Assembly (NCBI GenBank): GCA_031551265.1
Contig: JAVBNU010000013.1
Location: forward strand, 1 to 32,924
Direction of reading: 5' to 3'
From: JAVBNU01 sp031551265
GTDB taxonomy: Bacteria; Cyanobacteriota; Vampirovibrionia; Gastranaerophilales; Gastranaerophilaceae
DNA: 32,924 nucleotides
Shown: positions 7,139 to 15,583 of the stretch, piece after piece
Position numbering within the stretch: position 1 is the stretch's first letter
Layout of the letters: the number at the start of each line of letters is the position of its first letter
Program-made: the position numbers and the translations under genes
Notes under the pieces: model-generated
What the model saw: only the letters and a program-made list of their open reading frames with translations
Told to the model about the DNA's origin: nothing
Databases searched by the model: none

Positions 7139-9946
7139 GTGAGCTTAAATCAAAATAATATATGTTTATCAAACAGTGCAATGCAGTATACGGCAAATTA
7201 TCCGAATGCTGCTGTCAAAACTGCAGCGACAGTGCCCGTGGGTAACACACAATACACGCAAGGCACTTACCCAACGTACATGCAGCCGCAGCTATACACG
7301 CCAAACATAGCAACTCAAGGTTATGAATTCAGAGGCGTACAAAAGATATTAGATAAACTCGATGCGTATTTTTACAGATTACCAAACGGCCAAAAAGTCG
7401 CTGTTGTACCTAAAAAAGGGCCAACAACAATAAAAACATACGTGAACGTTGGCTCTATGAACGAGCCGGATAATTTGCGGGGTATCAGTCACTATATTGA
7501 GCACAATTTGTTCAATGGCACTGACAACATCGGCCCCGGCGAGTTTTTCAGCCGCGTCAGCAAAATGGGTGCAGGAACAAATGCATCTACAAGCTTTTCT
7601 GTAACCGATTATTATATTCAATCACAATTGCTCGATACGGAAGATTTAGCCGAAAAAATAAAATTACATGCAGATATGGTTCAAAACCCGAAATTCGAAC
7701 AATCAATGCTCGAAAAAGAACGAGGCCCCGTAATATCTGAAATTTCAATGGTACTGGATGACCCGACAAATTTAGCCATAAATAAGTGTATCAAAAATTT
7801 ATTCAACATAAACTCAAAATCAACCGATATCATAGCCGGAAGCATTGACAATATCGCCAACGTAACACGTGACGATGTCAAAAAGTACTACGACACCTGG
7901 TACACCCCCGATAACTGCACAACCGTTATCACAGGAGAAGTTGAACCTGCAAAAGTAATGTCATTGATAGCGTCGAATTTCACAAAACAACAGGCTCCAA
8001 ACCTGCAAAACCGAAAATTCGAAGAATTAACGCCGGTTCAGTCACCGGTAAGAGTTGATATGACATCACCTAAAACTTCGGCAACCCATATTATAATGGG
8101 TTTTAGCGGCCCGACCGGCAATGCGCCGACAAAAGAAAAACTCGCCACCGAAGGCCTGACAATACTCCTCAACGCTGACGATCAAGCACGTTTAAATAAA
8201 GCGCTTGAAACATTGAACGCAAGCGTCTCATTGGGGCTGGAGCGAATGTCTAATCAGGTTAGCGCACCTTCTGCACTGCTCTTAGACGTAAAATGCACAC
8301 CCGACAAAACCGAAGAAGTACTCAAAACAGTCTATAGCGAACTACACAAAATCGCAAATGAGCCACCAAGCGCAAAAGAAATTAATTTCATCAAAAATAA
8401 AATGAAACGCAACTGCGGCGAAATTCTGGATAATTCAACGATACTAAACAACGCTGTAGGCGCATGCCTGATGGATGACGACCTTAATTATCTGGTTAAC
8501 GGCAAAAAAATTATCGATTACATTACCCCTGAAGATGTTTCAAACGCAGCACGCAAATATCTTGACCTAAACAAAGTCTCGCTGAGCCTTGTTCATCCTG
8601 AAAAAGCAACTCCAAAAAATAATATCAGCAGCCCATCTTTTAAAGCAGCTGTCCATAAAACAGCATACGACGCATCAGGAGTACAGCAATATACATTGCC
8701 TAACAACATGGAAGTGCTCTACACAGCTGACAACGTCCCGACCGGCACATATATAATGACGTTCAACGATAATCAAAAACAAAATTTCAAACCCGGTACG
8801 GATTTAATCTTAAGCAAAATGATCACCGAAGGCAGTTTGCTTAGAAAACGCGAAGATTTTTACGATATAGCGCGCACAAGCAACATAGACATCGATTTCC
8901 TGTTCATACCCGGCAATGTATCTGTTGGTGCAAAATTCCCGATAGAAAACACCGGAACCGCAATTGAGCTAGCCAAAGAGGTTTTGCAAAATCCTAACTT
9001 AACTCCTGAAAGTTTTGAAAAAGCCAAAGCCAACATAAAAGAACGCTTACAACGCGCGCCAAAATCAGCACAGCATAAGCTACAAAAGGAATTATTCCCT
9101 AACGATGTAAAAGGATACAATGTACACGATATCCTGCAAAATATCGACAAAGTCACGCTTGATGACGTGAAAGCACTCTACAAGAGCAATATCACTAACA
9201 GCCAGGCAAAAATAGCAATGACCGCACCACAAGAGCACGCACAACCAATGATGGCGTCACTGAGCGCATTGCCGGTTTTCAAGAAGTTCGAAACTGACCT
9301 AAAAAAATCTTTTGAGCCGATTGCGCAAAATAAACTCGTGTTTGATACTGAACACCGCAATCAGGCTGAAATAGTACAGGCATTCAAATTCCAAACAAAC
9401 AAGAATGTAAAAGACCAAATAACATTTGATTTGCTAAACACAATACTTGGCGGGACGACTAATTCTCGCTTATTCAATGATTTGCGCGAAAAACAAAAAC
9501 TTGCTTATCGCGTTCGTTCAAACATAAGTTATACAGGCGATACAGGTATAATGCATTTGCTTATCTATACTACAACCGATAACCCCGATGAAGGCGATAA
9601 ACGAGACAATGTAAACAAATCGCTTGCAGGTTTCAAAAAGCACATTGATATAATGAAATCCACGCCTTGCAGCGCAGAAGAACTTGATATAGCTAAAAAG
9701 ACCCTGAAAAACAGAATTTTAAACGGAGTTGAATCCTCTGACGGCAAATTAGTCGCAATCTCAGCATCAAAAGATTCACCCTACGGGCTAAACTCTGCAA
9801 ATATTGAACTTGACACCATCGACAGCATCACACCAGCAGATATACAAGCCGCAGCCAATTATATCTTCAATTCAAATTCGATAACGTCAGTTCTCGCGAG
9901 CGAAAACACAATACAACACTTGCAGGCCACGTCACAGCCTGTGTAA
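7139..9946 (+). CDS. M16 (pitrilysin/insulinase) family zinc peptidase, double-domain
   Basis: The 935-residue protein contains two M16 peptidase halves. The N-terminal half carries the inverted zinc motif HYIEH (His118, Glu121, His122), with the distal glutamate near 201 in ERGPVISEISM. The C-terminal half carries RLFNDLREKQKLAYRVRS (around residue 790), which matches the Arg/Tyr substrate-binding motif of the non-catalytic M16 domain. It should therefore form a one-chain clamshell peptidase that degrades peptides or small proteins. Residues 1-65 are a Q/T/Y/P-rich extension without a hydrophobic signal, ending in YEFRG just before the peptidase fold. The start is GTG at 7139 (the ATG one base earlier runs straight into TGA), with AAGG 8 bases upstream. 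Cellular location is uncertain; most bacterial homologues of this size act in the periplasm or outside. Confidence 0.9.
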   Translation: MSLNQNNICLSNSAMQYTANYPNAAVKTAATVPVGNTQYTQGTYPTYMQPQLYTPNIATQGYEFRGVQKILDKLDAYFYRLPNGQKVAVVPKKGPTTIKTYVNVGSMNEPDNLRGISHYIEHNLFNGTDNIGPGEFFSRVSKMGAGTNASTSFSVTDYYIQSQLLDTEDLAEKIKLHADMVQNPKFEQSMLEKERGPVISEISMVLDDPTNLAINKCIKNLFNINSKSTDIIAGSIDNIANVTRDDVKKYYDTWYTPDNCTTVITGEVEPAKVMSLIASNFTKQQAPNLQNRKFEELTPVQSPVRVDMTSPKTSATHIIMGFSGPTGNAPTKEKLATEGLTILLNADDQARLNKALETLNASVSLGLERMSNQVSAPSALLLDVKCTPDKTEEVLKTVYSELHKIANEPPSAKEINFIKNKMKRNCGEILDNSTILNNAVGACLMDDDLNYLVNGKKIIDYITPEDVSNAARKYLDLNKVSLSLVHPEKATPKNNISSPSFKAAVHKTAYDASGVQQYTLPNNMEVLYTADNVPTGTYIMTFNDNQKQNFKPGTDLILSKMITEGSLLRKREDFYDIARTSNIDIDFLFIPGNVSVGAKFPIENTGTAIELAKEVLQNPNLTPESFEKAKANIKERLQRAPKSAQHKLQKELFPNDVKGYNVHDILQNIDKVTLDDVKALYKSNITNSQAKIAMTAPQEHAQPMMASLSALPVFKKFETDLKKSFEPIAQNKLVFDTEHRNQAEIVQAFKFQTNKNVKDQITFDLLNTILGGTTNSRLFNDLREKQKLAYRVRSNISYTGDTGIMHLLIYTTTDNPDEGDKRDNVNKSLAGFKKHIDIMKSTPCSAEELDIAKKTLKNRILNGVESSDGKLVAISASKDSPYGLNSANIELDTIDSITPADIQAAANYIFNSNSITSVLASENTIQHLQATSQPV

Positions 9947-9952
9947 GTTTGT

Positions 9953-10090
9953 TTATAAACCGTTCAGCTTGTTATTTGTTTCCATTATTCTGAAAAGAAG
10001 CAGGTCGATTTGTTCTTTAACGTACTCCAGCAGCAATTGTAGCTCTTGAGTAAAACTAAACGCGCCCGGCCATAAGAAATAGTTTTGCAT
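9953..10090 (-). CDS. Small ORF (45 aa) with strong Shine-Dalgarno and own promoter
   Basis: The minus strand encodes a 45-residue peptide beginning MQNYFLWPGAFSFTQELQLL and ending ETNNKLNGL. The ATG at 10090 is preceded by AAGGAG at ideal spacing. TATAAT lies about 80 bases upstream, which together argue for a real small gene. The middle (FTQELQLLLEYVKEQIDLLLFRI) reads as an amphipathic helix with regularly spaced leucines. It is on the same strand as aroE and 109 bases after its stop. No family is recognised. It could act as a membrane-associated or protein-binding microprotein, but no function can be assigned. Confidence 0.6.
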   Translation of the reverse strand: MQNYFLWPGAFSFTQELQLLLEYVKEQIDLLLFRIMETNNKLNGL

Positions 10091-10167
10091 AACTAACTCC
10101 TTGTTTTGTCATACACATCACACAATTTATAACGGACAATCAGGGGAAAACTTTAATCTATATTGAT

Positions 10168-10197
10168 ATTATAACACAAATCGTAACACTTTGTTAC
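10168..10197 (-). promoter_or_regulatory. Promoter with palindrome upstream of the 45-aa ORF
   Basis: On the minus strand a consensus TATAAT occupies 10168-10173. A perfect inverted repeat GTAACA-AAG-TGTTAC (10183-10197) covers the expected -35 position, suggesting a regulated promoter. The same repeat lies just beyond the aroE stop and could also form an RNA hairpin, but it is not followed by a T-run. Confidence 0.5.
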
Positions 10198-10199
10198 AC

Positions 10200-11057
10200 T
10201 TACTTATTAATCAACATATGCTCGAGGGCAGCAATTTTCATTAGCTCGTAGGATGGCGTTTTGCCGGTCCAGAGTTCAAAAGCTTTTTGCGCCTGATAAA
10301 TAAACATGTCAAGGCCGTTGATAGTCCGTATATTATGTTTTTTCGCCATTTTTACCAATTCTGTTTCAATCGGGTTATAAATGATGTCATATACAATTGC
10401 GCCCACTGCTAGCGTTTTGATTGCATCCTCACTTATCGGAGATTCATCCATAGCTTTGTTTTTCATGCCCAGTGGCGTCGTATTTACGACAATCGCGACA
10501 TCCGACAAATTACCAAGGCTTTGGAATTGTTTAAGGTTAATTTTGATAGTGGGGAATTGCCCGCGCAAAAAGTTTATCATATCTGTAGAGTTGATTACGT
10601 TACGTGCGTAAAAATCTATTTCGCTCAGCCCTATTTGCGCCAAGCCTATACCACAAGCCCGTGCAGCTCCGCCCGTACCAAGCACTACAGCTTTTTTATT
10701 TTTTAAGTTTGCATAGCTGTCCTTATCAATCGCTCTCTTAAAGCCGTAAATATCTGTGTTGAATCCGAACAAAGATTTGTCCGGCATGATTTTAACAGTG
10801 TTTACACAGCCTGCAACACTCGCAGCATCATCGACTTTATCAATGAACAAAGTTGTCGGCACTTTAAGCGGAATTGTCACGTTAAAACCTGTATAGCCGT
10901 TTGATTTCAAAAACTTAATTCTATCAACCAGCTCGTCAGGCGGAGTTTCAAGCAACTCATAGGAGCCTTCCATATTGAAGGCTTTTATAGCTGCTGTGTG
11001 TATTACTGCTGAAAGTGAATGAGAAAGCGGATAACCAATCAATCCCAATTTAATCAT
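10200..11057 (-). CDS. aroE: Shikimate dehydrogenase
   Basis: AroE reduces 3-dehydroshikimate to shikimate with NADPH. The 285-residue protein has the substrate-binding YPLSHSLS motif (9-16) and catalytic Lys65 in NVTIPLK. Catalytic Asp102 lies in FGFNTDIYGF. The dinucleotide-binding loop is VLGTGGAARA (125-134). INGLDMFIYQAQKAFELWTG near the C-terminus is the typical final motif. The ATG overlaps the 3' end of topA by 8 bases, so translation is probably coupled. It is the last gene of a minus-strand operon with the 78-residue tagged protein, dprA and topA. Length and motifs are complete. Confidence 0.96.
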   Translation of the reverse strand: MIKLGLIGYPLSHSLSAVIHTAAIKAFNMEGSYELLETPPDELVDRIKFLKSNGYTGFNVTIPLKVPTTLFIDKVDDAASVAGCVNTVKIMPDKSLFGFNTDIYGFKRAIDKDSYANLKNKKAVVLGTGGAARACGIGLAQIGLSEIDFYARNVINSTDMINFLRGQFPTIKINLKQFQSLGNLSDVAIVVNTTPLGMKNKAMDESPISEDAIKTLAVGAIVYDIIYNPIETELVKMAKKHNIRTINGLDMFIYQAQKAFELWTGKTPSYELMKIAALEHMLINK

Positions 11058-13329
11058 CAGAAGTCTCCGTATCTTCTAAATTGCGTGTGTAATCGCATTC
11101 TTTTTTAGAACATTTCAATCGGTTGAATTTTTTTGTAATATTTTTGACCAAAATAGACTTACATTTCGGGCATTTTTCGTCAACAGGCTCACTCCACGTG
11201 ACAAAGGTGCAATCAGGATATTTATTGCAGCCATAGAAAATCTTGCCATATCTCGACTTACGTTCAATAAGTTCGCCGGTACAGTTAGGCGTCGGGCATT
11301 TCACGCCTGTTGATTTAACAATTTTCTTTCTGTGTTTGCACGTATCGTTCGTGCATTGCAAATATTGACCGTAAGGTCCATATTTTATAACCATATCGGA
11401 TTTACATTTTTCACATTTTTCGTCACTCTGCACGTCAGGCTGCGCTTCACCGTTCGAATTTAACGGAAGCATAGTTTTACACTCAGGATAGCCTGAGCAA
11501 CCCATAAATTGCTTACCAAAACGGCTTGTGCGAATTATCATAGGCTTGTTACAATTCGGACATTCCTGATTTGCTTCGATTTTGACCGTCTGCATATTTT
11601 CTTTTGCATCGGTGACCACTTTGATGAACGGGTCATAAAAATCTTTTATAACTTTATTCCATTGAGCGTTCGACTCCGCAATGTCATCGAGTTTATTCTC
11701 CAACTGCGCTGTAAATTCATAGTTCATTACATCCGTAAAGTATTCAACAAGTTGTTTGCTTACCGTGCGGCCTAAAATAGTCGGTGCGAGAGCTTTTTCA
11801 ATTTTCTCGACGTAGCCTTTTTGCTGAATTTTAGAGATAATCGGGGCATACGTACTCGGACGACCAATCCCGTGTTCCTCAAGCGCTTTAACAAGCGATG
11901 CCTCGGTAAATCTTGGCGGCGGCTGGGTAAAGTGCTGCGAAGGCAAGATTTTATTCAGCGCTAAAACATCTCCCTCATTCATTTCAGGAAGCTGATTTTT
12001 AATATCAGGTTCGTCCTCTGAATTTTGATACACTTTCAAAAATCCGTCAAACTCAATTTTACTCGTGCCGACTCTAAACGCATAGTCGTTCGCATCAATA
12101 GTAATAGTCATGGTTTTGACTTTTGCATTATCCATTTGTGACGATACAAATCTATCCCAAATAAGCTTATAAACTTTGTATTGTTCCGAAGTCAGGTGCG
12201 ATTTGATAGAATCAGGCGTGTGCTCAATGTATGAAGGGCGAATCGCCTCGTGCGCGTCCTGTACGTTCTTTTTGCCTGCTTTTACATAAACATTCGGAGT
12301 CGATGGGTAATATTTTTCACCAAAGTTTTTAGTAATATATTCTTTGGCTTCAGCTTGCGCATCGTCTGAAATACGTGTTGAATCGGTTCTCATATAGGTA
12401 ATTAAACCAATTGGGCCTTCGCTGCCTATTTCAATACCTTCATACAATTTTTGTGCAATTTGCATAGTTTTTGAAACGCCATAACCAAGCTTGTTGCTGG
12501 CTTCACGCTGCAAAGTCGACGTAATGAATGGTGCTGACGGTTTACGTTGCGTGTCACGATAAGCAATCTTTGAAACTACAAACTTTGTTTTTTTATCCGT
12601 TAATTCTTTGACAATTTTTTGAGCAGCTTCTTCGTTCGAAATTTCGAGCTTTTTATCCTTGTATTTTGTTAACTCTGCGTCAAAAGCTACTTTATCTTTT
12701 TGTAAATTTGCTAAAATTTCCCAGTATTCTTTCGGAACAAATTTTTCGATTTCGTCCTCACGCTCACAAATCATTCTGAGCGCAACACTTTGGACTCTTC
12801 CTGCTGAAAGCCTGTAATTTCTCAATTTTTCCCATAAAACAGGGCTGATTTTGTAGCCTACGAGTCTGTCCAAAATTTGACGTGTTTGTTGAGCTTTGAC
12901 ACGTTCCATGTCAATTACGCGCGGGTTATCAACAGCCGATTGTACAGCTTTCGCCGTAATTTCATTGAATTCAATTCTATATATTCGATCATCAGGCACA
13001 TCTAAAACCTGGCGCACATGCCAGGCTATCGCCTCACCTTCTCGGTCAGGGTCGGATGCGAGATAGATTTTGTCAGATTTCTTAGCTAAATCATTAAGCT
13101 TTTTAACGACCGCTTTTTTTTCAGGAATAACTTCAAATGTCGGTGTAAAGTCATTCTCGACATCAAAACCTAAAACTTTAGGCGGAAAATCCCGAATATG
13201 TCCGTAACTCGCTTCAATCGTAAAGTTGTCACCAAGAATTTTCTTAATCGTTTTCGATTTCGCAGGTGACTCAACTATTACTAATGCTTTTTCTTTTTTT
13301 GTCGTTTTTTTTGTTGTTGCTTTTGCCAT
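11050..13329 (-). CDS. topA: DNA topoisomerase I
   Basis: TopA relaxes negative supercoils by cutting one DNA strand. Starting at the ATG at 13329, the protein has 759 residues with a Lys/Thr-rich tail MAKATTKKTTKKEK before the Toprim domain. It has IVESPAKSKT with the catalytic Glu, and LASDPDREGEA with the metal-binding acidic residues. The active tyrosine lies in GLITYMRTDSTR (about Tyr312). Four C-terminal topoisomerase zinc-ribbon repeats follow, each with paired CxxC-type cysteines (for example CPNCNKPM...CSGYPEC, CEKCKSDM...CTNDTC). An in-frame TTG at 13344 overlapping the dprA stop is an alternative start; I prefer the ATG because its N-terminus is the usual kind. No good SD is visible, consistent with coupling to dprA. 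Confidence 0.95.
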   Translation of the reverse strand: MAKATTKKTTKKEKALVIVESPAKSKTIKKILGDNFTIEASYGHIRDFPPKVLGFDVENDFTPTFEVIPEKKAVVKKLNDLAKKSDKIYLASDPDREGEAIAWHVRQVLDVPDDRIYRIEFNEITAKAVQSAVDNPRVIDMERVKAQQTRQILDRLVGYKISPVLWEKLRNYRLSAGRVQSVALRMICEREDEIEKFVPKEYWEILANLQKDKVAFDAELTKYKDKKLEISNEEAAQKIVKELTDKKTKFVVSKIAYRDTQRKPSAPFITSTLQREASNKLGYGVSKTMQIAQKLYEGIEIGSEGPIGLITYMRTDSTRISDDAQAEAKEYITKNFGEKYYPSTPNVYVKAGKKNVQDAHEAIRPSYIEHTPDSIKSHLTSEQYKVYKLIWDRFVSSQMDNAKVKTMTITIDANDYAFRVGTSKIEFDGFLKVYQNSEDEPDIKNQLPEMNEGDVLALNKILPSQHFTQPPPRFTEASLVKALEEHGIGRPSTYAPIISKIQQKGYVEKIEKALAPTILGRTVSKQLVEYFTDVMNYEFTAQLENKLDDIAESNAQWNKVIKDFYDPFIKVVTDAKENMQTVKIEANQECPNCNKPMIIRTSRFGKQFMGCSGYPECKTMLPLNSNGEAQPDVQSDEKCEKCKSDMVIKYGPYGQYLQCTNDTCKHRKKIVKSTGVKCPTPNCTGELIERKSRYGKIFYGCNKYPDCTFVTWSEPVDEKCPKCKSILVKNITKKFNRLKCSKKECDYTRNLEDTETSDD

Positions 13330-13340
13330 AACTGTAATTA

Positions 13341-14444
13341 TCAAACAGCGAGCGTGTATTTATCCCCGGCTGCTGTTTTTATTAGTCCTCTAATCTCTAA
13401 TGTTGTTAATATTACCATTAAATCAGAAATATTCAACTTACTTAACGATAATGTATTAAATATTTCGTCAATAGTCAAGTTGTCTTTTGAAATTAAGTCG
13501 TAAATTTCCAGTTCAATTTCATTTAAATTTTCAGGCACTGCGCGAGTAGAAGATGTTTTGTTAATTTTTATATCCCAGCTTAAAGCACTTAAAATATCAT
13601 CGGCTGTCGTAACAAGAGTCGCGCCCTGCTTTAAAAGCTTGTATATACCTTCTGTATTTGGATTGGAAATAGCTCCGGGGATACACATCAACTCGCGCCC
13701 CTGCTCTAATGCTAAGCCCGCAGTAATCAGTGCTCCGCTTTTGAGTGCAGCCTCAACAATGAGCGCCCCCTGACACAAGCCGCTGACTATACGGTTGCGT
13801 TGAGGGAATCGCCATGCTATCGGCTCAAAAGTAGGCCAGTATTCAGTCATCATAACGCCATGCGTGCCTGAAATTTTCTCAAATAATGCTTTATTTTTCG
13901 CAGGGTAAATTTTATCAAAACCACTGCCGATAACACACATAGTCGAGAGATTATTTGCAATTGCAGCCTCATGTGCAGCCGTGTCTGCGCCCAAAGCCCC
14001 GCCTGAAACTATCGTCAAATCAGTATTTATAAAGCCTGAGAGGATTTGCTTGAGGTTATCTTTAGCGGCCATGCTCAAATTACGTGACCCCACCACTGCA
14101 AGCATGCGGCTCAAATTACAACGTTCTAAATCACCCTTATAGAACATCGTCATGGGCGGATTATCTATATTTTTTAATAGTTCAGGATAATTTGCATCTT
14201 CATAAGAAAAGTGAGAAATCTCCTTTGATTCGATATACTCAAGTTTTTCATCAGGATTGATATTTTGGCGCAACAAAAGAAAGTTTTCGACTTGTTTCTT
14301 AGTTAAATCCTCAATTTTAGCCAACTCCTGAGGTGAGGCATGCCATGCCAGCTGAATATCATTGAAGTGTTCATAAAGCTTTTTCGTAAAGCTTGAACTA
14401 ATTTCTTCAATAGATGCAAACGCGAGCCAATACTTACTATTCAT
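13341..14444 (-). CDS. dprA: DNA processing protein DprA
   Basis: DprA binds incoming single-stranded DNA and loads RecA during natural transformation. The 367-residue protein has an N-terminal helical region (1-70). Its Rossmann-like core has VGSRN (118-122), SGGALGADTAAH (147-158), FPQRNRIVSGL (213-223) and GALITAGLALEQGRE (237-251). A C-terminal winged-helix domain (about 305-365, ending LEIRGLIKTAAGDKYTLAV) follows. All core motifs are intact. It starts at an ATG that shares one base with the TAA of the preceding 78-residue gene (TAATG). The linkage of dprA to topA is common in bacteria. Presence of DprA alone does not prove competence; no com genes are in the window. Confidence 0.95.
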   Translation of the reverse strand: MNSKYWLAFASIEEISSSFTKKLYEHFNDIQLAWHASPQELAKIEDLTKKQVENFLLLRQNINPDEKLEYIESKEISHFSYEDANYPELLKNIDNPPMTMFYKGDLERCNLSRMLAVVGSRNLSMAAKDNLKQILSGFINTDLTIVSGGALGADTAAHEAAIANNLSTMCVIGSGFDKIYPAKNKALFEKISGTHGVMMTEYWPTFEPIAWRFPQRNRIVSGLCQGALIVEAALKSGALITAGLALEQGRELMCIPGAISNPNTEGIYKLLKQGATLVTTADDILSALSWDIKINKTSSTRAVPENLNEIELEIYDLISKDNLTIDEIFNTLSLSKLNISDLMVILTTLEIRGLIKTAAGDKYTLAV

Positions 14445-14680
14445 TAGCCGATAGCATTAAACCCTGCATTTTGTGTTTTAGGAGCAACACTATTTTTTGA
14501 TAATGCGTCTAAACGTGCATTGAGTGTGTTTATATACTGATCTTGAGCGGCAATAACTTTTGCGGCATTATCAAACATTTTTTCATAATTTACGCTCTCC
14601 ATGTCACCTTTAAAGTTGCTTTGTGAGGCATGTCTGATGGGTTGACAATTGCTAGTTGATGTTTCCAAACCTACTTTCAT
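14444..14680 (-). CDS. Small FKG-tagged hypothetical protein (78 aa)
   Basis: This unrecognised 78-residue protein is the first gene of the dprA-topA-aroE operon. The N-terminal 20 residues are polar and run into SNFKG (21-25). They are followed by an alpha-helix-forming stretch (VNYEKMFDNAAKVIAAQ, then DQYINTLNARLDALSKN) that looks like a short coiled coil. A Ser/Gln/Asn-rich tail ends the protein. I start it at the ATG at 14680, which has AGGAG at correct spacing. A GTG two codons upstream overlaps that Shine-Dalgarno and is less likely. The FKG tag matches the one in the hydrolase at 547 and the peptidase at 7139, but its meaning is unknown. Confidence 0.7.
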   Translation of the reverse strand: MKVGLETSTSNCQPIRHASQSNFKGDMESVNYEKMFDNAAKVIAAQDQYINTLNARLDALSKNSVAPKTQNAGFNAIG

Positions 14681-14713
14681 AAACACTCCTATGTCTCCTG
14701 CATTGATTTGCTC

Positions 14714-14742
14714 ATATTAGCATACTGTTTATATAATTTCAA
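14714..14742 (-). promoter_or_regulatory. Sigma70-type promoter of the 78-aa/dprA/topA/aroE operon
   Basis: On the minus strand TTGAAA (14737-14742) and TAATAT (14714-14719) are separated by exactly 17 bases, about 35 bases before the first ATG of the operon. On the other strand a weaker TTGCTC/TATAAT pair (14708-14737) overlaps it. Confidence 0.65.
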
Positions 14743-14804
14743 CCTACACATGACAAAATAAACTACTTTTTGAGGAAAAAAACTTAAGGATGCATTTTTC
14801 TCTT

Positions 14805-14968
14805 TGTCGTGCCGCAGGTTCCAGCCGAGAAAGCAAAATTATACATCGCTGTGCGGCATCTTACCCGTGGACAGATGTAATCATTTTTAATGCTGCATTC
14901 AACATTGAAAAGACCCCGCACAGAGGTGGCTTTAACTGACATTTCACGCTAAAACCTGCGGGGTGACA
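14805..14968. repeat. Palindromic double-hairpin repeat element (copy 1, 164 bp)
   Basis: The ends are inverted: TGTCGTGCCGCA at the left and TGCGGGGTGACA at the right. Inside, TGCGGCATCT (14852-14861) and AGACCCCGCA (14911-14920) complete two hairpins, GCCGCA/TGCGGC and CCCCGCA/TGCGGGG. This is the same plan as the elements at 21414 and 23371: TGTCA...ATCT...AGAT-like...TGACA. The arms of the two halves can also pair with each other (CCGCAGGTT/AACCTGCGG and CTGTGCGG/CCGCACAG), which makes a long rod resembling 6S RNA. I think the repeat explanation is better. It is the main content of the 500-base gene-free stretch 14687-15190. Confidence 0.7.
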
Positions 14969-14986
14969 GCTTGCCTTAATTTGAAC

Positions 14987-15017
14987 AAAAAAATACCCTT
15001 TTATATAAAAAGGGGTA
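14987..15017 (-). terminator. Intrinsic terminator reading leftward, no assigned gene
   Basis: On the minus strand TACCCCTTTT and AAAAGGGTA form a stem followed by seven U residues. No minus-strand gene lies to its right (the next is rsfS on plus), so it may end an unrecognised short transcript or insulate the operon to the left. Confidence 0.5.
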
Positions 15018-15190
15018 GTAAATAAAATTAGGTTAGTATTAACGTAAAAGGATTTTGTATACTTATTTAATAACCCTGAATAAAAAAAGTTGCGTTTATA
15101 AAGAACTATGTAAAATTATTGTTACAATCTCGGTAAAGCCATATTATTGCCTGTAATATAATAATAGAAATTTTAATAAAGGAGTTCAAT

Positions 15191-15583
15191 TTGACAGATA
15201 TATCATCATACAAGACGGCATGCATTATAGCCCGCATTTTAGACGACAAAAAAGCAAAAAATATTTCTATTTTGGATATTAGCAAAATTTCGGTACTGGC
15301 TGATTACTTTGTCATAGCATCAGCAGATACAAACACCCAAGTAAAAGCACTGACATACTCCGTCAGAGATAAGATTAAACAGACTTTTGAACGAATTCCC
15401 GTGGGCGAAGAAAATGACGCTAAAAACCGCTGGAACTTGCTGGATTACGGTGATGTAATTGTTCATGTACTTCACACTGAAGAACGCGAAACTTACGCAA
15501 TCGAAAAATTCTGGTCACACGCCTTTACAGTTAAAGAGTCCGACTGGATGGAAGAATCAAAAGAATATGCAACCTACGAATAA
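15191..15583 (+). CDS. rsfS: Ribosomal silencing factor RsfS
   Basis: RsfS (Iojap/DUF143 family) binds ribosomal protein L14 and blocks subunit joining when nutrients are scarce. The 130-residue protein shows the family's core. AKNISILDISKISVLADYFV and IASADTNTQVKAL are the beta/alpha elements; GDVIVHVLHTEERETYAIEKFW is the diagnostic C-terminal motif (usually 'GDVVVHvf...reyY.LE.LW'). The start is TTG at 15191, with AAAGGAG six bases upstream. The 3' end overlaps acpS by 17 bases, so the two genes are co-transcribed and probably translationally coupled. The family identification is firm. Confidence 0.93.
   Translation: MTDISSYKTACIIARILDDKKAKNISILDISKISVLADYFVIASADTNTQVKALTYSVRDKIKQTFERIPVGEENDAKNRWNLLDYGDVIVHVLHTEERETYAIEKFWSHAFTVKESDWMEESKEYATYE

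Noticed and set aside
14791..14940. Open frame of about 46-49 codons (MHFSLCRAAGSSRES...)
   Set aside because: AAGG touches the ATG directly, so the RBS spacing is wrong, and almost all of the frame lies inside the palindromic repeat element, which explains the sequence better.
14805..14968. 6S RNA gene
   Set aside because: The rod-like fold with a bubble is suggestive, but the sequence follows the same end-and-stem plan as two clear repeat copies in this window, and no plus-strand terminator follows. Kept only as an alternative.
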